Origin: Deltaproteobacteria bacterium
GTDB lineage: Bacteria; Desulfobacterota; Syntrophorhabdia; Syntrophorhabdales; Syntrophorhabdaceae
Direction of reading: 5' to 3'
Assembly (NCBI GenBank): GCA_022711595.1
Contig: JAKLET010000002.1
Coordinates: 124,001-188,000 of the forward strand
Length of the DNA: 64,000 bases
Positions 42,724-50,841 of this stretch are shown here, piece after piece (position 1 is the stretch's first letter; each line of letters begins with the position of its first letter). The notes under the pieces are model-generated. The model worked only from the letters and a program-made list of their open reading frames with translations, made no database searches and had not been told where the DNA came from. Both the position numbers and the translations under genes were made by a program.

Positions 42724-43467
42724 ATGACTTCGAAATGTTTGCGAATACTGATACTTGTAATGTCGCTCGCCGTTTTTCTCGCGGCAGGCGGTTTGTGTGC
42801 CGAGCCTTACGAGGATGCCTTCAAGAAGGCGTATCCCCAGATAGCTTTTGATTCGATGAAGCCGGCAGGTATCAAAGGTGTCTATGAGGTGGTCAAGGGG
42901 GGGGAGATCATATATTTCCTCGAAGAGCCGGGCCTTCTTTTTGTCGGAGAGATCATAGACAGGACGGGGAAGAGCCTGACAGATACAAGGAGGGCCGAGA
43001 TACTCATGGCCAACGCGAAGAACCTTCCCCTCGATAAGGCCGTCAGGGTCGGTAGCGGGAAACAGACCGTCATAGAATTCACCGACCCCGATTGTCCATA
43101 TTGCCGCAGGGCGGCGACATTTCTCGAATCCAGGAAAGATGTGACGCGCTATGTCTTTTTCTTCCCCCTGCCGTCCCACAAGGACGCGGAGAACAAGATC
43201 AAGTACATCTTCTGTGCCGCCGACAAGGCAAAGGCATACGAAGATGCGATGAAGGGCAAGCTGGATACCCAGAAGTATGCGGCCTGCAAGACCAAAGATG
43301 CTGCAGACCTCCTTGTGATTCACAAGGAGGCAGGCAGGCGCATTGGTGTGGGCGGGACCCCTATGTTCATTATAAACGGCAAGGAATTGATCATGGGCGC
43401 CAACCTGCCCGCCATAGAGGCCGCTTTGCAGGCTGAACCCAAAAAAGATGAACCTAAAAAGCCCTGA
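42724..43467 (+). CDS. DsbC/DsbG-type periplasmic thiol:disulfide protein
   Basis: 247 residues with a signal peptide (1-26, ending GGLCA), a short N-terminal dimerisation-like domain (about 30-95), and a thioredoxin fold with the active site DPDCPYCRRA and the cis-proline loop GVGGTPMFIINGKEL. It should isomerise or reduce disulfides in secreted proteins. The C terminus ends in a Lys/Pro/Glu-rich tail. AAGGAGG precedes ATG 42724. No dsbD-like partner is adjacent. Confidence 0.9.
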   Translation: MTSKCLRILILVMSLAVFLAAGGLCAEPYEDAFKKAYPQIAFDSMKPAGIKGVYEVVKGGEIIYFLEEPGLLFVGEIIDRTGKSLTDTRRAEILMANAKNLPLDKAVRVGSGKQTVIEFTDPDCPYCRRAATFLESRKDVTRYVFFFPLPSHKDAENKIKYIFCAADKAKAYEDAMKGKLDTQKYAACKTKDAADLLVIHKEAGRRIGVGGTPMFIINGKELIMGANLPAIEAALQAEPKKDEPKKP

Positions 43468-43544
43468 TGTTAAGGAACAGAATATCAGATGATAAACTGT
43501 CAGATATTTTTTATGAGATGGTGAACTGATGCGAGGCCATGGGA

Positions 43545-44066
43545 ATGCTTTACGAGTATGACGGAAAGAGACCGATTGTCGGCAGGGACAGTTATGTAAG
43601 CGAAACCGCCCATGTCATCGGCAGTGTCACCATAGGCGACAATTGCTACATCGGTCATGGGGCTATCCTCCGGGGTGATTACGGCTCTATAGTGATAGGG
43701 AACGGAACAGCCGTAGAGGAGGGTGTCGTTGTGCACGCACCTCCCGATAAATTATGCCTCATTGGAGAAAGGGTGACAATGGGCCATGGTGCGGTCATAC
43801 ATGCCGCTAAGGTGGGCGATTTTGCCGTGATCGGTATGGGTGCCGTACTGAGCATTGAAAGCGAGGTCGGCCGATACAGTATTGTCGCGGAAGGCGCGGT
43901 AGTGAAGATGCGGCAGGTGATCCCCGAGGAGGTAGTTGCGGGCGGAAACCCCGCGCGCGTGATCAGGAAGACAGCACAAAAGGACATTGAGTTCTGGACG
44001 GCGGGAAAGCAGCTCTATGTGGATCTGGCAAAAAAATATCTCGAAAAGGGAATGAAGCCATTGTGA
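43545..44066 (+). CDS. Gamma-class carbonic anhydrase family protein (PaaY/CaiE-like)
   Basis: 173 residues of left-handed beta-helix hexapeptide repeats (HVIGSVTIGDNCYIGHGAILRGD), with metal-binding His residues in VVVHAPP, TMGHGAVIHAAKV, and the closing VAGGNPARVIRK. Family members bind zinc or iron; carbonic anhydrase activity varies. ATG 43545 has GAGG eight bases upstream and matches the family N terminus; ATG 43539 is too close to it. It is followed by a cupin gene and an unknown gene on the same strand. Confidence 0.9.
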   Translation: MLYEYDGKRPIVGRDSYVSETAHVIGSVTIGDNCYIGHGAILRGDYGSIVIGNGTAVEEGVVVHAPPDKLCLIGERVTMGHGAVIHAAKVGDFAVIGMGAVLSIESEVGRYSIVAEGAVVKMRQVIPEEVVAGGNPARVIRKTAQKDIEFWTAGKQLYVDLAKKYLEKGMKPL

Positions 44067-44121
44067 TGATACGTGAGTTATTGACGGTCTTGCGGGCGCG
44101 GTTCCTTTTTGCGGAACGGAC

Positions 44122-44517
44122 ATGAAAAAAGTGTTTATCGAAAATCTTCCCGAGACCAGGGAGCCTGAGGGCGCGAAGCGCTGGGTCGATGAAAAGGGCG
44201 AATTCGCGCAGATCTCTTACCGGGAGGACATAGGCCATCTCGCTTTTTTTGAATTGCGCGAAGGACAGACCAGGGCCAATCATTACCATGAACGCAAAGA
44301 AGAGGTCTTCTATGTTGTTTCTGGAAAGATAAAGGCCGTTTTCCTCGATCCGGCGAACGGTGAAAAAGAAACCTTTATTTTGGGAAAAGGCATGAAGTTA
44401 AGGGTAAAGACAGGGGTGGGCCACCTGTTCTACGGTATTGAAGATTCCCGCGTTATCGAGTACAGTCCGCAGTATTATGATAAGACCGATGCCCACAGAA
44501 TTGATATGGGGGAATGA
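44122..44517 (+). CDS. Cupin-domain protein
   Basis: 131 residues, single cupin barrel. Motif 1 is TRANHYHERKEEVFYVVSG (metal ligands HxH and E) and motif 2 includes VGHLFYGIEDSRVIEYSP. It resembles WxcM/dTDP-sugar isomerase-like and capsular cupins but has no clear assignment. Only a weak ribosome site precedes ATG 44122. The next gene starts one base after its stop, indicating co-translation. Confidence 0.82.
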   Translation: MKKVFIENLPETREPEGAKRWVDEKGEFAQISYREDIGHLAFFELREGQTRANHYHERKEEVFYVVSGKIKAVFLDPANGEKETFILGKGMKLRVKTGVGHLFYGIEDSRVIEYSPQYYDKTDAHRIDMGE

Positions 44518-44518
44518 T

Positions 44519-45052
44519 ATGGCGGAGATAAAGAGCGCAATAGAATTGGCCATGGAAAAGACCAGGGGCCTTGTCATGGACGATAAGGAAAAAAGCTCCC
44601 TTGCCCGGAAAGAACTGGCCGGCATCGTCAAGACCATCTTCAGGCGCCACCGTGAATGCCTGATCGATGAAGACGGGGCAAAGGCGGAACTCCAGGCGCT
44701 CGACTGTGATGACGATATTAAGAGGAAGATCGTCCTCGATCTTTTGACCGATGAATTTGAGCTCTCGGAGGATCTTCCGGCGACGGCGCAGCTTTTCTCG
44801 TTTGTCGGTTTTGCCATTGACGAGGGGCCGCACAGGGAATTGAAGCTTATCGAAAAGGCCTATCGGGAAGAACTTGAAAAGATGAAAGCAGGCATACGCT
44901 CCCGGATAGCCGAGGAGCTTGCTTCAAAAGGGATATCGGGAGACAGCGTGGAGGCGAACGTTGAGGCATGGCCGAAGTGGAAGGAGGCCTCAGATGACGT
45001 CCGCCGTGTTTTCCGGAAGCAGATAGAGAAGTGGAAGGAAAAACTGGCATAA
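44519..45052 (+). CDS. Helical protein of unknown function
   Basis: 177 residues from ATG 44519, directly after the cupin stop and with GGGGGA upstream; the longer open frame from 44438 overlaps the cupin gene and is not preferred. It is acidic, strongly alpha-helical and without membrane segments: MAEIKSAIELAMEKTRGLVM, RKELAGIVKTIFRRH, then a C-terminal helical part with EANVEAWPKWKEASDDVRRVFRKQ. I do not recognise a named family with certainty. Confidence 0.75.
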   Translation: MAEIKSAIELAMEKTRGLVMDDKEKSSLARKELAGIVKTIFRRHRECLIDEDGAKAELQALDCDDDIKRKIVLDLLTDEFELSEDLPATAQLFSFVGFAIDEGPHRELKLIEKAYREELEKMKAGIRSRIAEELASKGISGDSVEANVEAWPKWKEASDDVRRVFRKQIEKWKEKLA

Positions 45053-45128
45053 AGAAGTTTCAGCCGTTTCAGCGTCAAAAACAAAAAAAAGTCTTTTTTT
45101 AACGGTTGATACTGTTGAAACTCCTTCT
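45053..45128. repeat. Intergenic palindromic repeat locus R11 at a convergent junction
   Basis: AGTTTCAGCCGTTTCAGCG on the left and CGGTTGATACTGTTGAAACT on the right are imperfect reverse complements flanking A- and T-runs; a likely bidirectional terminator. Confidence 0.65.
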
Positions 45129-45130
45129 TT

Positions 45131-46777
45131 TTACCCCTTCACCCTGAACTTCGCCGTCGTGCTTCCCAGTACCCCGGTGATCTCAACCAGCTTGTTCACC
45201 TCGAACATGACCTGGCCCGATACCTCTTCGATCTCTTTCGCGATGGTAGAGGTGGAGGTTATATTCTTTGCTATCTCTTCAGATGTGGCCGACTGCTGCT
45301 CCACGGCAGTGGCGATCTGCATGATCTGATCGCGGACTTGCCGGGAAGATGCAACGATATTGTTAAGCGAATGCTCGACCTCCTTCATATACTGAGTTAC
45401 CCGTTCCACCTCTGCCGAGGTGACTTCCATGGATTTGGTGGTTTCCCGTGATTCCTTCTGGACCGTAACGAGGTGGTCGGTTATCTCCTTTGTCGCATTC
45501 ATCGTTTTTTCCGCGAGCTTTTTCACCTCATCCGCGACAACGGCGAACCCCCGCCCGTGCTCGCCCGCCCGTGCCGCCTCAATGGCCGCGTTCAGCGCCA
45601 GGAGGTTTGTCTGATCGGCGATGTCATCGATAATTGTGATGATCTTGGCGACCTCGCTTACCCTCTGATCGAGCTTCTGGATGGTACTTGCCAGTTGCGC
45701 CGAGGAATCGCGGACATTTCCCACCTCCTCAACGGCCTCCTGGGTCACTTTTTTCCCGCTCATCGCGGCTTCCATGGCATTTGTCGAGGCTTCCTTGACC
45801 CCGGTAGCGTTGTTTGCCACATCTATGATAGTCTGGCTCATTTCCTCGGCCGATACGGATATCTGGTTTGCCTGGTCGGACTGTGTCCTGGTGCTTTCAG
45901 ATGTTCTGACGGCAAGCGTTTTGATGGTTCCAACAGATATGTCAAGATTCTGGACCGACGCCTTGATGTTCCCTACCATGGTGTTAAAGGAGGCTATCAT
46001 GTTTTTCATGGAATCCAGTAGCTGGCCGGACTCGTCGGAACCGGTCGATTCTATGTCGATGCTGAGATCGCCTCCGGACAGACATCTGCTTGCGTCAACG
46101 GCCTTATTCAGATCCCTCTGTATGCTGTTGGCGATAAGGTAGCTCAGTCCAAGAACGATAAGGGCGCAAATCAAGGTGGTACCTATGATGATCCAGCGGA
46201 ACTTCGCGATCTCGCGGTTCACGTCGTCGAGAAATATGCCGGAGCCTACGATCCATCCCCAGGGCTCAAAGTACTTGACGTAGGATTGTTTTCTGGCCGG
46301 CGTTTTTGTTCCCGGTTTCGTCCAGTAATACTCGTAAAAACCTGCTTTTTTGTCCTTTGCTATCCCGGTCATCTCAACGAAGATCTTCTTTTTTGTTTTG
46401 GGGTCTTCAAAGCCTGACAGGTCCTGTCCTTCCAGATCTGTTTTGCCCGGGTTCGAGAGCATCTTAGGCTCGGTGTTGTTGATCCAGAAGTATTCGCTGC
46501 CGCGATAACGCAGCTGCTGGATCGATTTTATGGCCCCAATTTGGGCCTCTCCCATTTCTATATCGTGTATTTTCACCCTTTTATCGTAATCGGCAAGCGT
46601 GCTGAAGGCAACGTCCACCACATCCTTGACGGCGTTCTGTTTTTCCGTCATCATGATCCGCTCCACCTGGGGCAGGAAATAGAGTAAATTCCAAAGAATT
46701 ATAAGGACGATCATAATGACGGATATCCCCATTATTTTGTAGAAAATTCCCAGGTCCTTCAGTTTTCGGATTCTCAC
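45131..46777 (-). CDS. Methyl-accepting chemotaxis protein with Cache sensor
   Basis: 548 residues: transmembrane helix 1 (about 14-35), a periplasmic single-Cache domain (about 40-190; [40 protein letters not shown]), helix 2 (about 195-215), HAMP, and the signalling coiled coil with the conserved tip [27 protein letters not shown] precedes GTG 46777. The small-molecule ligand is unknown. No other chemotaxis genes are in the window. Confidence 0.95.
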   Translation of the reverse strand: MRIRKLKDLGIFYKIMGISVIMIVLIILWNLLYFLPQVERIMMTEKQNAVKDVVDVAFSTLADYDKRVKIHDIEMGEAQIGAIKSIQQLRYRGSEYFWINNTEPKMLSNPGKTDLEGQDLSGFEDPKTKKKIFVEMTGIAKDKKAGFYEYYWTKPGTKTPARKQSYVKYFEPWGWIVGSGIFLDDVNREIAKFRWIIIGTTLICALIVLGLSYLIANSIQRDLNKAVDASRCLSGGDLSIDIESTGSDESGQLLDSMKNMIASFNTMVGNIKASVQNLDISVGTIKTLAVRTSESTRTQSDQANQISVSAEEMSQTIIDVANNATGVKEASTNAMEAAMSGKKVTQEAVEEVGNVRDSSAQLASTIQKLDQRVSEVAKIITIIDDIADQTNLLALNAAIEAARAGEHGRGFAVVADEVKKLAEKTMNATKEITDHLVTVQKESRETTKSMEVTSAEVERVTQYMKEVEHSLNNIVASSRQVRDQIMQIATAVEQQSATSEEIAKNITSTSTIAKEIEEVSGQVMFEVNKLVEITGVLGSTTAKFRVKG

Positions 46778-46957
46778 CTGAACGTACCTCCTCGTTATTT
46801 TTTATTGCTAAACGGCAGAGGCATTATGATTGACATTTGGTGCGGAAATTGCCTGTTTTAATATTATCGGTTATCTGCTGGCAGACTTTAGCTGAATATA
46901 TGGTCTTGCACGAGAGGGCCCATGGTCTTTCGCGGCATTTTCAGGGCAAGGACATTC

Positions 46958-46987
46958 TTGACAGCGGTCGGTGAGAGCGGGTATGTA
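46958..46987 (+). promoter_or_regulatory. Possible sigma70 promoter upstream of hisF
   Basis: TTGACA (46958-46963) and TATGTA (46982-46987) with an 18-base spacer, 54 bases before the hisF ATG. Confidence 0.45.
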
Positions 46988-47041
46988 TTATGAGCGTGCG
47001 AAAGAGACACAGCGTACAATAACGAAATAAAGGAGCCATTT

Positions 47042-47806
47042 ATGAAAACGATAAAGATCATGCCATGTCTCGATATGAAGAACGGGCGGGTAGTGAAGGG
47101 AGTGCATTTCGTGGATCTCAAGGACGCCGGAGACCCCGTTGAAAATGCTTCCTATTATCAGAAGGAGGGGGCCGACGAGCTTGCCATGCTCGATATTGCC
47201 GCCACCGTGGAGAACCGCAAGACACGTCTTGAATGGGTCAAAGAGGTTTCGGCGGTTATCACCATACCGCTCACCGTAGGCGGCGGGATCAACACGACAG
47301 AGGATATCGAGCTTGTCCTCAATGCCGGGGCCGGCAAGGTGTCCATGAACAGCGCGGCCGTCAGGAACCCGGACCTTGTAAAAGAGGCCGCCGCCAGATT
47401 CGGCAGCGACAAGGTTGTGATAGCCGTCGATGCCAGGCGCAACAAGGCTATGCCCTCTGGTTTCGAGCTTGTTGTGGCCGGAGGGACAACACCTGTTGGC
47501 AAGGATGCCGTCGAATGGGCAAAGCGCTGCCAGGACCTTGGCGCCGGAGTGATACTGCCGACGAGCATGGACGGCGACGGTACCCTTGCGGGATATGACC
47601 TGGAGTTTACGAAGGCCATATCTGATGCGGTGACACTGCCGGTGATAGCTTCCGGCGGTGCAGGGACCCTGGAGCATTTCTATGATGGTGTCGTCAAGGG
47701 TGGGGCAAGTGTGCTTTTGGCGGCATCGGTCTTCCATTTCCGGACCTTCACGGTACGTCAGGTGAAAGAGTACCTCAAAGGGAAAGGGATCCCGGTGGAT
47801 CTCTGA
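47042..47806 (+). CDS. hisF: Imidazole glycerol phosphate synthase cyclase subunit
   Basis: 254 residues. A TIM barrel with catalytic Asp in MPCLDMKNGRVVKG and TSMDGDGTLAGYD, plus VGGGIN and ASGGAGTLEH phosphate loops. HisF closes the imidazole ring of histidine using ammonia from HisH. It is isolated here, with no hisH or other his gene adjacent, and has small departures from the commonest motif (MDGDG for MDRDG). AAAGGAG precedes ATG 47042. A specialised HisF paralogue is possible, but all key aspartates are present. Confidence 0.92.
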   Translation: MKTIKIMPCLDMKNGRVVKGVHFVDLKDAGDPVENASYYQKEGADELAMLDIAATVENRKTRLEWVKEVSAVITIPLTVGGGINTTEDIELVLNAGAGKVSMNSAAVRNPDLVKEAAARFGSDKVVIAVDARRNKAMPSGFELVVAGGTTPVGKDAVEWAKRCQDLGAGVILPTSMDGDGTLAGYDLEFTKAISDAVTLPVIASGGAGTLEHFYDGVVKGGASVLLAASVFHFRTFTVRQVKEYLKGKGIPVDL

Positions 47807-47821
47807 GAAGAGAGCATTATC

Positions 47822-47872
47822 GTGAAGCAAAACACGACGCTTCACGCCTTACGCCTGACGCTTCACGTTCTA
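47822..47872. repeat. Heptameric repeat locus R12 at a convergent junction
   Basis: Consecutive 7-nt units CTTCACG, CCTTACG, CCTGACG, CTTCACG, TTCTAAC run into the end of the rlmI-like gene and include its stop codon. The leading GTGAAGC is complementary to GCTTCAC. Confidence 0.65.
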
Positions 47873-49035
47873 ACAAAGAAACACTTCAAATATTCCCCCT
47901 CCGTGAAGGGAACAAGCCGGGGATGATCGATCCCGTGGGTGTGGACCTCCAGGAAGGTCAGCATTCTTTTTGTTCTTGCACCCGCCTCAGACAACAGGAA
48001 ACGGAAATCGTTCAGGGTAAGATGGGCGGAGCAGGAACAGGTCAGAAGGACACCACCTTGTGACAGGGCCCTTAAGGCCATCTCGTTGATCGCCCGGTAA
48101 CCTGCGGCGCCCTCGTTTTTTTTCCTTCGGTCCTTGATGAACGCAGGGGGGTCGAGAATGATCGATTCGAAGTGTAATGAAGGTTCTCTCAGATAACGTT
48201 TCACGTCGTCACATATAAATTCACAGCGGGAAAGATCGAAGCCGTTGAGGGATACATTCTCCCGGGCGATCTCAAGGGCGCGCTGAGAGGAATCGACGCT
48301 TACCACCCGGCGCGCATTGCCGCCCAGGGCGTAGACAGAAAAGCCCCCGGTGTAGGAAAAACAATTGAGGACATCCCTCTCTTCGGCATATTTCATGAAC
48401 GCATGCCGTTTGTCGCGCTGATCGAGAAAGAAGCCTGTTTTTTGCCCCTCCTTGACATCGACGAGGAACTTAAAGCCATTCTCCATTATTTCTATGATGT
48501 CGGGGACCTCCCCGCTTAAGGGGCCCCTGACGGCATCGAGTTTGTCTGCCGCCCTCACTGAGACGTCAGAGCGTTCGTATATGCCTTTTGGCCGGAGCGT
48601 TTCTTCAAGGGCTTCGACGATACCGCCCCTCCATCGCTCGATACCCCGTGTGTGAAATTGTACAACGAGGTACTGCCCGTATTTATCTACGATAAGCCCC
48701 GGCAGAAGATCACTCTCTCCGTTTATAAGGCGGCAGGCATTTGTGTCGGGGGATAAAACGTAGCGTTTCCGTATCTCCAATGCCTTCCCGATCCTCCGGC
48801 TGAAGAATTCCCTTCCGACAACCTCGTCCTTTTCTTGCCCCCAGAGCCGCACGGATATTTGCCCGTAGGAATTGAAATAACCGGAAGCGATGAACGATCC
48901 GGATTCGTCGAACAGCTCGACCGGCTCACCTGACCGAAGGCCTTCCGGGATCGTCTTCAATGCTTTCGAGAAGACCCAGGGGTGGAATCCCCTGACAGGT
49001 CCGCTGCGGTCCTGCCTGACGGTCAGTTTTATCAT
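47863..49035 (-). CDS. Class I SAM-dependent rRNA cytosine methyltransferase (RlmI-like)
   Basis: 390 residues from ATG 49035; the open frame continues but homology starts at IKLTVRQDRSGPVRGFHPWVF. A PUA domain (1-75), a central EEHEE-like domain and a Rossmann methyltransferase (NCFSYTGGFSVYAL, VVSVDSS, FESIILDPPAFIKD, LLTCSCSAHL). RlmI makes 5-methylcytosine in 23S rRNA; the ILDPPAF and TCSCSAH motifs fit. Its 3' end is embedded in repeat DNA convergent with hisF. Confidence 0.9.
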   Translation of the reverse strand: MIKLTVRQDRSGPVRGFHPWVFSKALKTIPEGLRSGEPVELFDESGSFIASGYFNSYGQISVRLWGQEKDEVVGREFFSRRIGKALEIRKRYVLSPDTNACRLINGESDLLPGLIVDKYGQYLVVQFHTRGIERWRGGIVEALEETLRPKGIYERSDVSVRAADKLDAVRGPLSGEVPDIIEIMENGFKFLVDVKEGQKTGFFLDQRDKRHAFMKYAEERDVLNCFSYTGGFSVYALGGNARRVVSVDSSQRALEIARENVSLNGFDLSRCEFICDDVKRYLREPSLHFESIILDPPAFIKDRRKKNEGAAGYRAINEMALRALSQGGVLLTCSCSAHLTLNDFRFLLSEAGARTKRMLTFLEVHTHGIDHPRLVPFTEGEYLKCFFVRT

Positions 49036-49077
49036 GGAGTCAGTATAGAATAACCGGATGCAAAAGGGAACAGGAAC

Positions 49078-49150
49078 CGTGAATGAAACGGCTGAAACAG
49101 TTCTCACGCCTCACGCCTCACGCCTTACGCTTTACGGTCTCTAACACGTT
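49078..49150. repeat. Heptameric repeat locus R13 in a divergent gap
   Basis: GAAACGGCTGAAACAG is followed by 7-nt units TCACGCC three times, then TTACGCT and TTACGGT. It combines the 9-nt and 7-nt word families in one gap. Confidence 0.7.
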
Positions 49151-49213
49151 TTACGGCATTCCCCGGTTCCCTTCGGCCGTTGATTGTTATATTATGTGAC
49201 AAAGGAGGTTCTC

Positions 49214-49819
49214 ATGAGTCGCTTAAAAGATCTGAACACACCGGTATTCTGGGCTGAAGGCCATCCGGGAAGCCTCGACCGGGAGGGTTGGGAGATCAAT
49301 GTGACAGGGCTCTGCGAGGCACCGCGGACCTTTGCATGGAAAGACCTGCTTTCCATGCCGAAGACCGTCGCCGATGCCAGGCTCACGAGCGTGACTCGTT
49401 TCAGCGTGAGGGGTCGATGGGCAGGAGTGAGGGTGTCCGATATCTTGAAGGAGGTCCGGGCCACCCCGGCAGTCACACACGTAAGGTTCTGGTCTGTAAG
49501 GAGCGTTTATGATACCTCGATCCCGGTCGGGACTGCGATCAGGGAACGGACGCTCCTTGCGTATGAGTTTGACGGAGAATACCTCGAAGAAGATTACGGC
49601 GGGCCAGTTCGTGCCTTCGTGCCTTACCTGTGGGGGTACAAGTCCGCAAAGAGCGTTGTCCGCATTGAGCTCATGGACCATTACCTCTCTGGGTACTGGG
49701 AAAAAAGAGGTTATACCGATGAGGCATACATAGAGGCGGGCCTTGTCAGGGACATGAACGAAGGTGGCAGGGCAAGGCGCATTGCCGACGGAGAGGTGAT
49801 AGACTTCATAAGCGAGTGA
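49214..49819 (+). CDS. Sulfite-oxidase-fold molybdopterin protein lacking the Mo-ligand cysteine
   Basis: 201 residues from ATG 49214 (AAAGGAGG six bases upstream). The fold is clear: WEINVTGLCEAPRTFAWKDL, GRWAGVRVSDIL, DYGGPVRAFVPYLWGYKSAKSVVRIEL and GYWEKRGYTD match SUOX/YedY-like proteins. At the site where these have HCVTRWS the protein has TSVTRFS, so the cysteine that coordinates molybdenum is Ser 59. There is no Tat signal, so it would stay in the cytoplasm. Either Ser replaces Cys as ligand, or the protein binds cofactor without catalysis. No redox partner is adjacent. Confidence 0.85.
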   Translation: MSRLKDLNTPVFWAEGHPGSLDREGWEINVTGLCEAPRTFAWKDLLSMPKTVADARLTSVTRFSVRGRWAGVRVSDILKEVRATPAVTHVRFWSVRSVYDTSIPVGTAIRERTLLAYEFDGEYLEEDYGGPVRAFVPYLWGYKSAKSVVRIELMDHYLSGYWEKRGYTDEAYIEAGLVRDMNEGGRARRIADGEVIDFISE

Positions 49820-49824
49820 TGCGG

Positions 49825-49853
49825 TTGACAACGGTCTTCCAAAGGCTTAAGTA
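49825..49853 (+). promoter_or_regulatory. Possible promoter for trxA
   Basis: TTGACA (49825-49830) and TAAGTA (49848-49853), 17-base spacer, in an AT-rich gap 94 bases before the thioredoxin start. Confidence 0.4.
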
Positions 49854-49946
49854 TTATAAACAACTTCGGCCGGACTGATGCACTTTGCCTGATCGTGCCG
49901 GGAAGCCGGACGTTTTGTAGAGAGTTCGATAAAAAAGGAGGTTGTC

Positions 49947-50270
49947 ATGAGCAACGCCAAAGCCGTAACGGATAGCGAATTCAAAGTGGAGGTCCTTGAT
50001 TCGAATATACCCGTTCTTGTCGATTTCTGGGCGGTGTGGTGCGGCCCGTGCCAGATGATGGGGCCCGTCATCGATGCCCTTGCCGGAGAATATGAAGGAA
50101 AAGTGAAGATCATGAAGATCAATGTCGACGAAAATCCCCAAACTCCCGCGCAGTACGGGGTACGCGGCATCCCGACCCTGATCGTCTTCAAGGGCGGCCA
50201 GGAGGTCCAGCGCATTGTCGGGGCCCAGCCCAAGAACAATGTGGAAGATGTCCTGAAAAAGGTCATATAA
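49947..50270 (+). CDS. trxA: Thioredoxin
   Basis: 107 residues, standard length. Active site [15 protein letters not shown], cis-proline [14 protein letters not shown]. It reduces protein disulfides in the cytoplasm. AAAAGGAGG lies six bases before ATG 49947. The thioesterase gene follows after five bases, so the two form an operon. The residue before CGPC (VW rather than EW/PW) is an ordinary variation. Confidence 0.95.
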   Translation: MSNAKAVTDSEFKVEVLDSNIPVLVDFWAVWCGPCQMMGPVIDALAGEYEGKVKIMKINVDENPQTPAQYGVRGIPTLIVFKGGQEVQRIVGAQPKNNVEDVLKKVI

Positions 50271-50275
50271 AAGGC

Positions 50276-50701
50276 ATGGACGACCGGAAAAGAAACGCCT
50301 ATTTCAACAAGGTCGGACAAGAGCCCTTCGCGCGCCTTCTTGACATAAACCTGAAGGATGTCGCGGAGGGTTACGCCCTGTGCGAGATGCGCTACACGGG
50401 GGAAATGGACAATATTTACGGCAATGCCCACGGAGGGGCGATCTTCGGCCTCATCGACGAGGCATTCGAGATATCATCGAACAGCCATGATAATATTGCC
50501 GTTGCACTCAATATGAACGTAACCTACATGAAGCCCCCGAAAAAAGGGTCCACGCTTGTTGCCGAATCGAAGGAGACGCATAAGACGAAACGGACGGCCT
50601 CCTATTATATTACGGTGAAGGACGGAGACGATATGATCGCCGTCTGCCAGGCGCTGGTCTACAGGAAATCCGACGCCATCCCGTTCCTGGAAGGAACTTA
50701 A
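50276..50701 (+). CDS. PaaI-type hotdog-fold thioesterase
   Basis: 141 residues with the hotdog signature NIYGNAHGGAIFGLIDEAFEI (the conserved HGG and catalytic Asp) and NVTYMKPPKKGSTLVAESKE. Such enzymes hydrolyse aryl- or acyl-CoA thioesters and often relieve CoA trapping during aromatic degradation; the substrate is not readable. Co-transcribed with trxA. Confidence 0.9.
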   Translation: MDDRKRNAYFNKVGQEPFARLLDINLKDVAEGYALCEMRYTGEMDNIYGNAHGGAIFGLIDEAFEISSNSHDNIAVALNMNVTYMKPPKKGSTLVAESKETHKTKRTASYYITVKDGDDMIAVCQALVYRKSDAIPFLEGT

Positions 50702-50824
50702 AAGACGGTTTGAACAGTTTGGGCCGTTTGAACGTTAAAAACAAAAAGGAATATGCATTGGTTTGAGATCCTGGTCTTTGCCTTTTACGTTCAAGCGGTT
50801 CAGGCCGTTCAAGCTGCTGCGGTT
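50702..50824. repeat. Intergenic palindromic repeat locus R14 at a convergent junction
   Basis: Left CAGTTTGGGCCGTTTGAACG and right ACGTTCAAGCGGTTCAGGCC are imperfect reverse complements (G-U tolerant in RNA), with an intervening 50-base loop. It lies between the thioesterase and the BamD-LptA-like gene. Confidence 0.75.
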
Positions 50825-50841
50825 TAATGCATCTTTTTTAG

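Noticed and set aside
46838-46853. Sigma54-like TGGTGC-N5-TTGC element
   Set aside because: The essential GC/CA core differs, the distance to hisF is about 190 bases, and no enhancer-binding regulator is nearby; chance match.
47042-47806. HisF as a non-histidine paralogue because of MDGDG and missing his neighbours
   Set aside because: All catalytic aspartates and phosphate loops are present, and dispersed his genes are common, so the unusual residues are not sufficient evidence.
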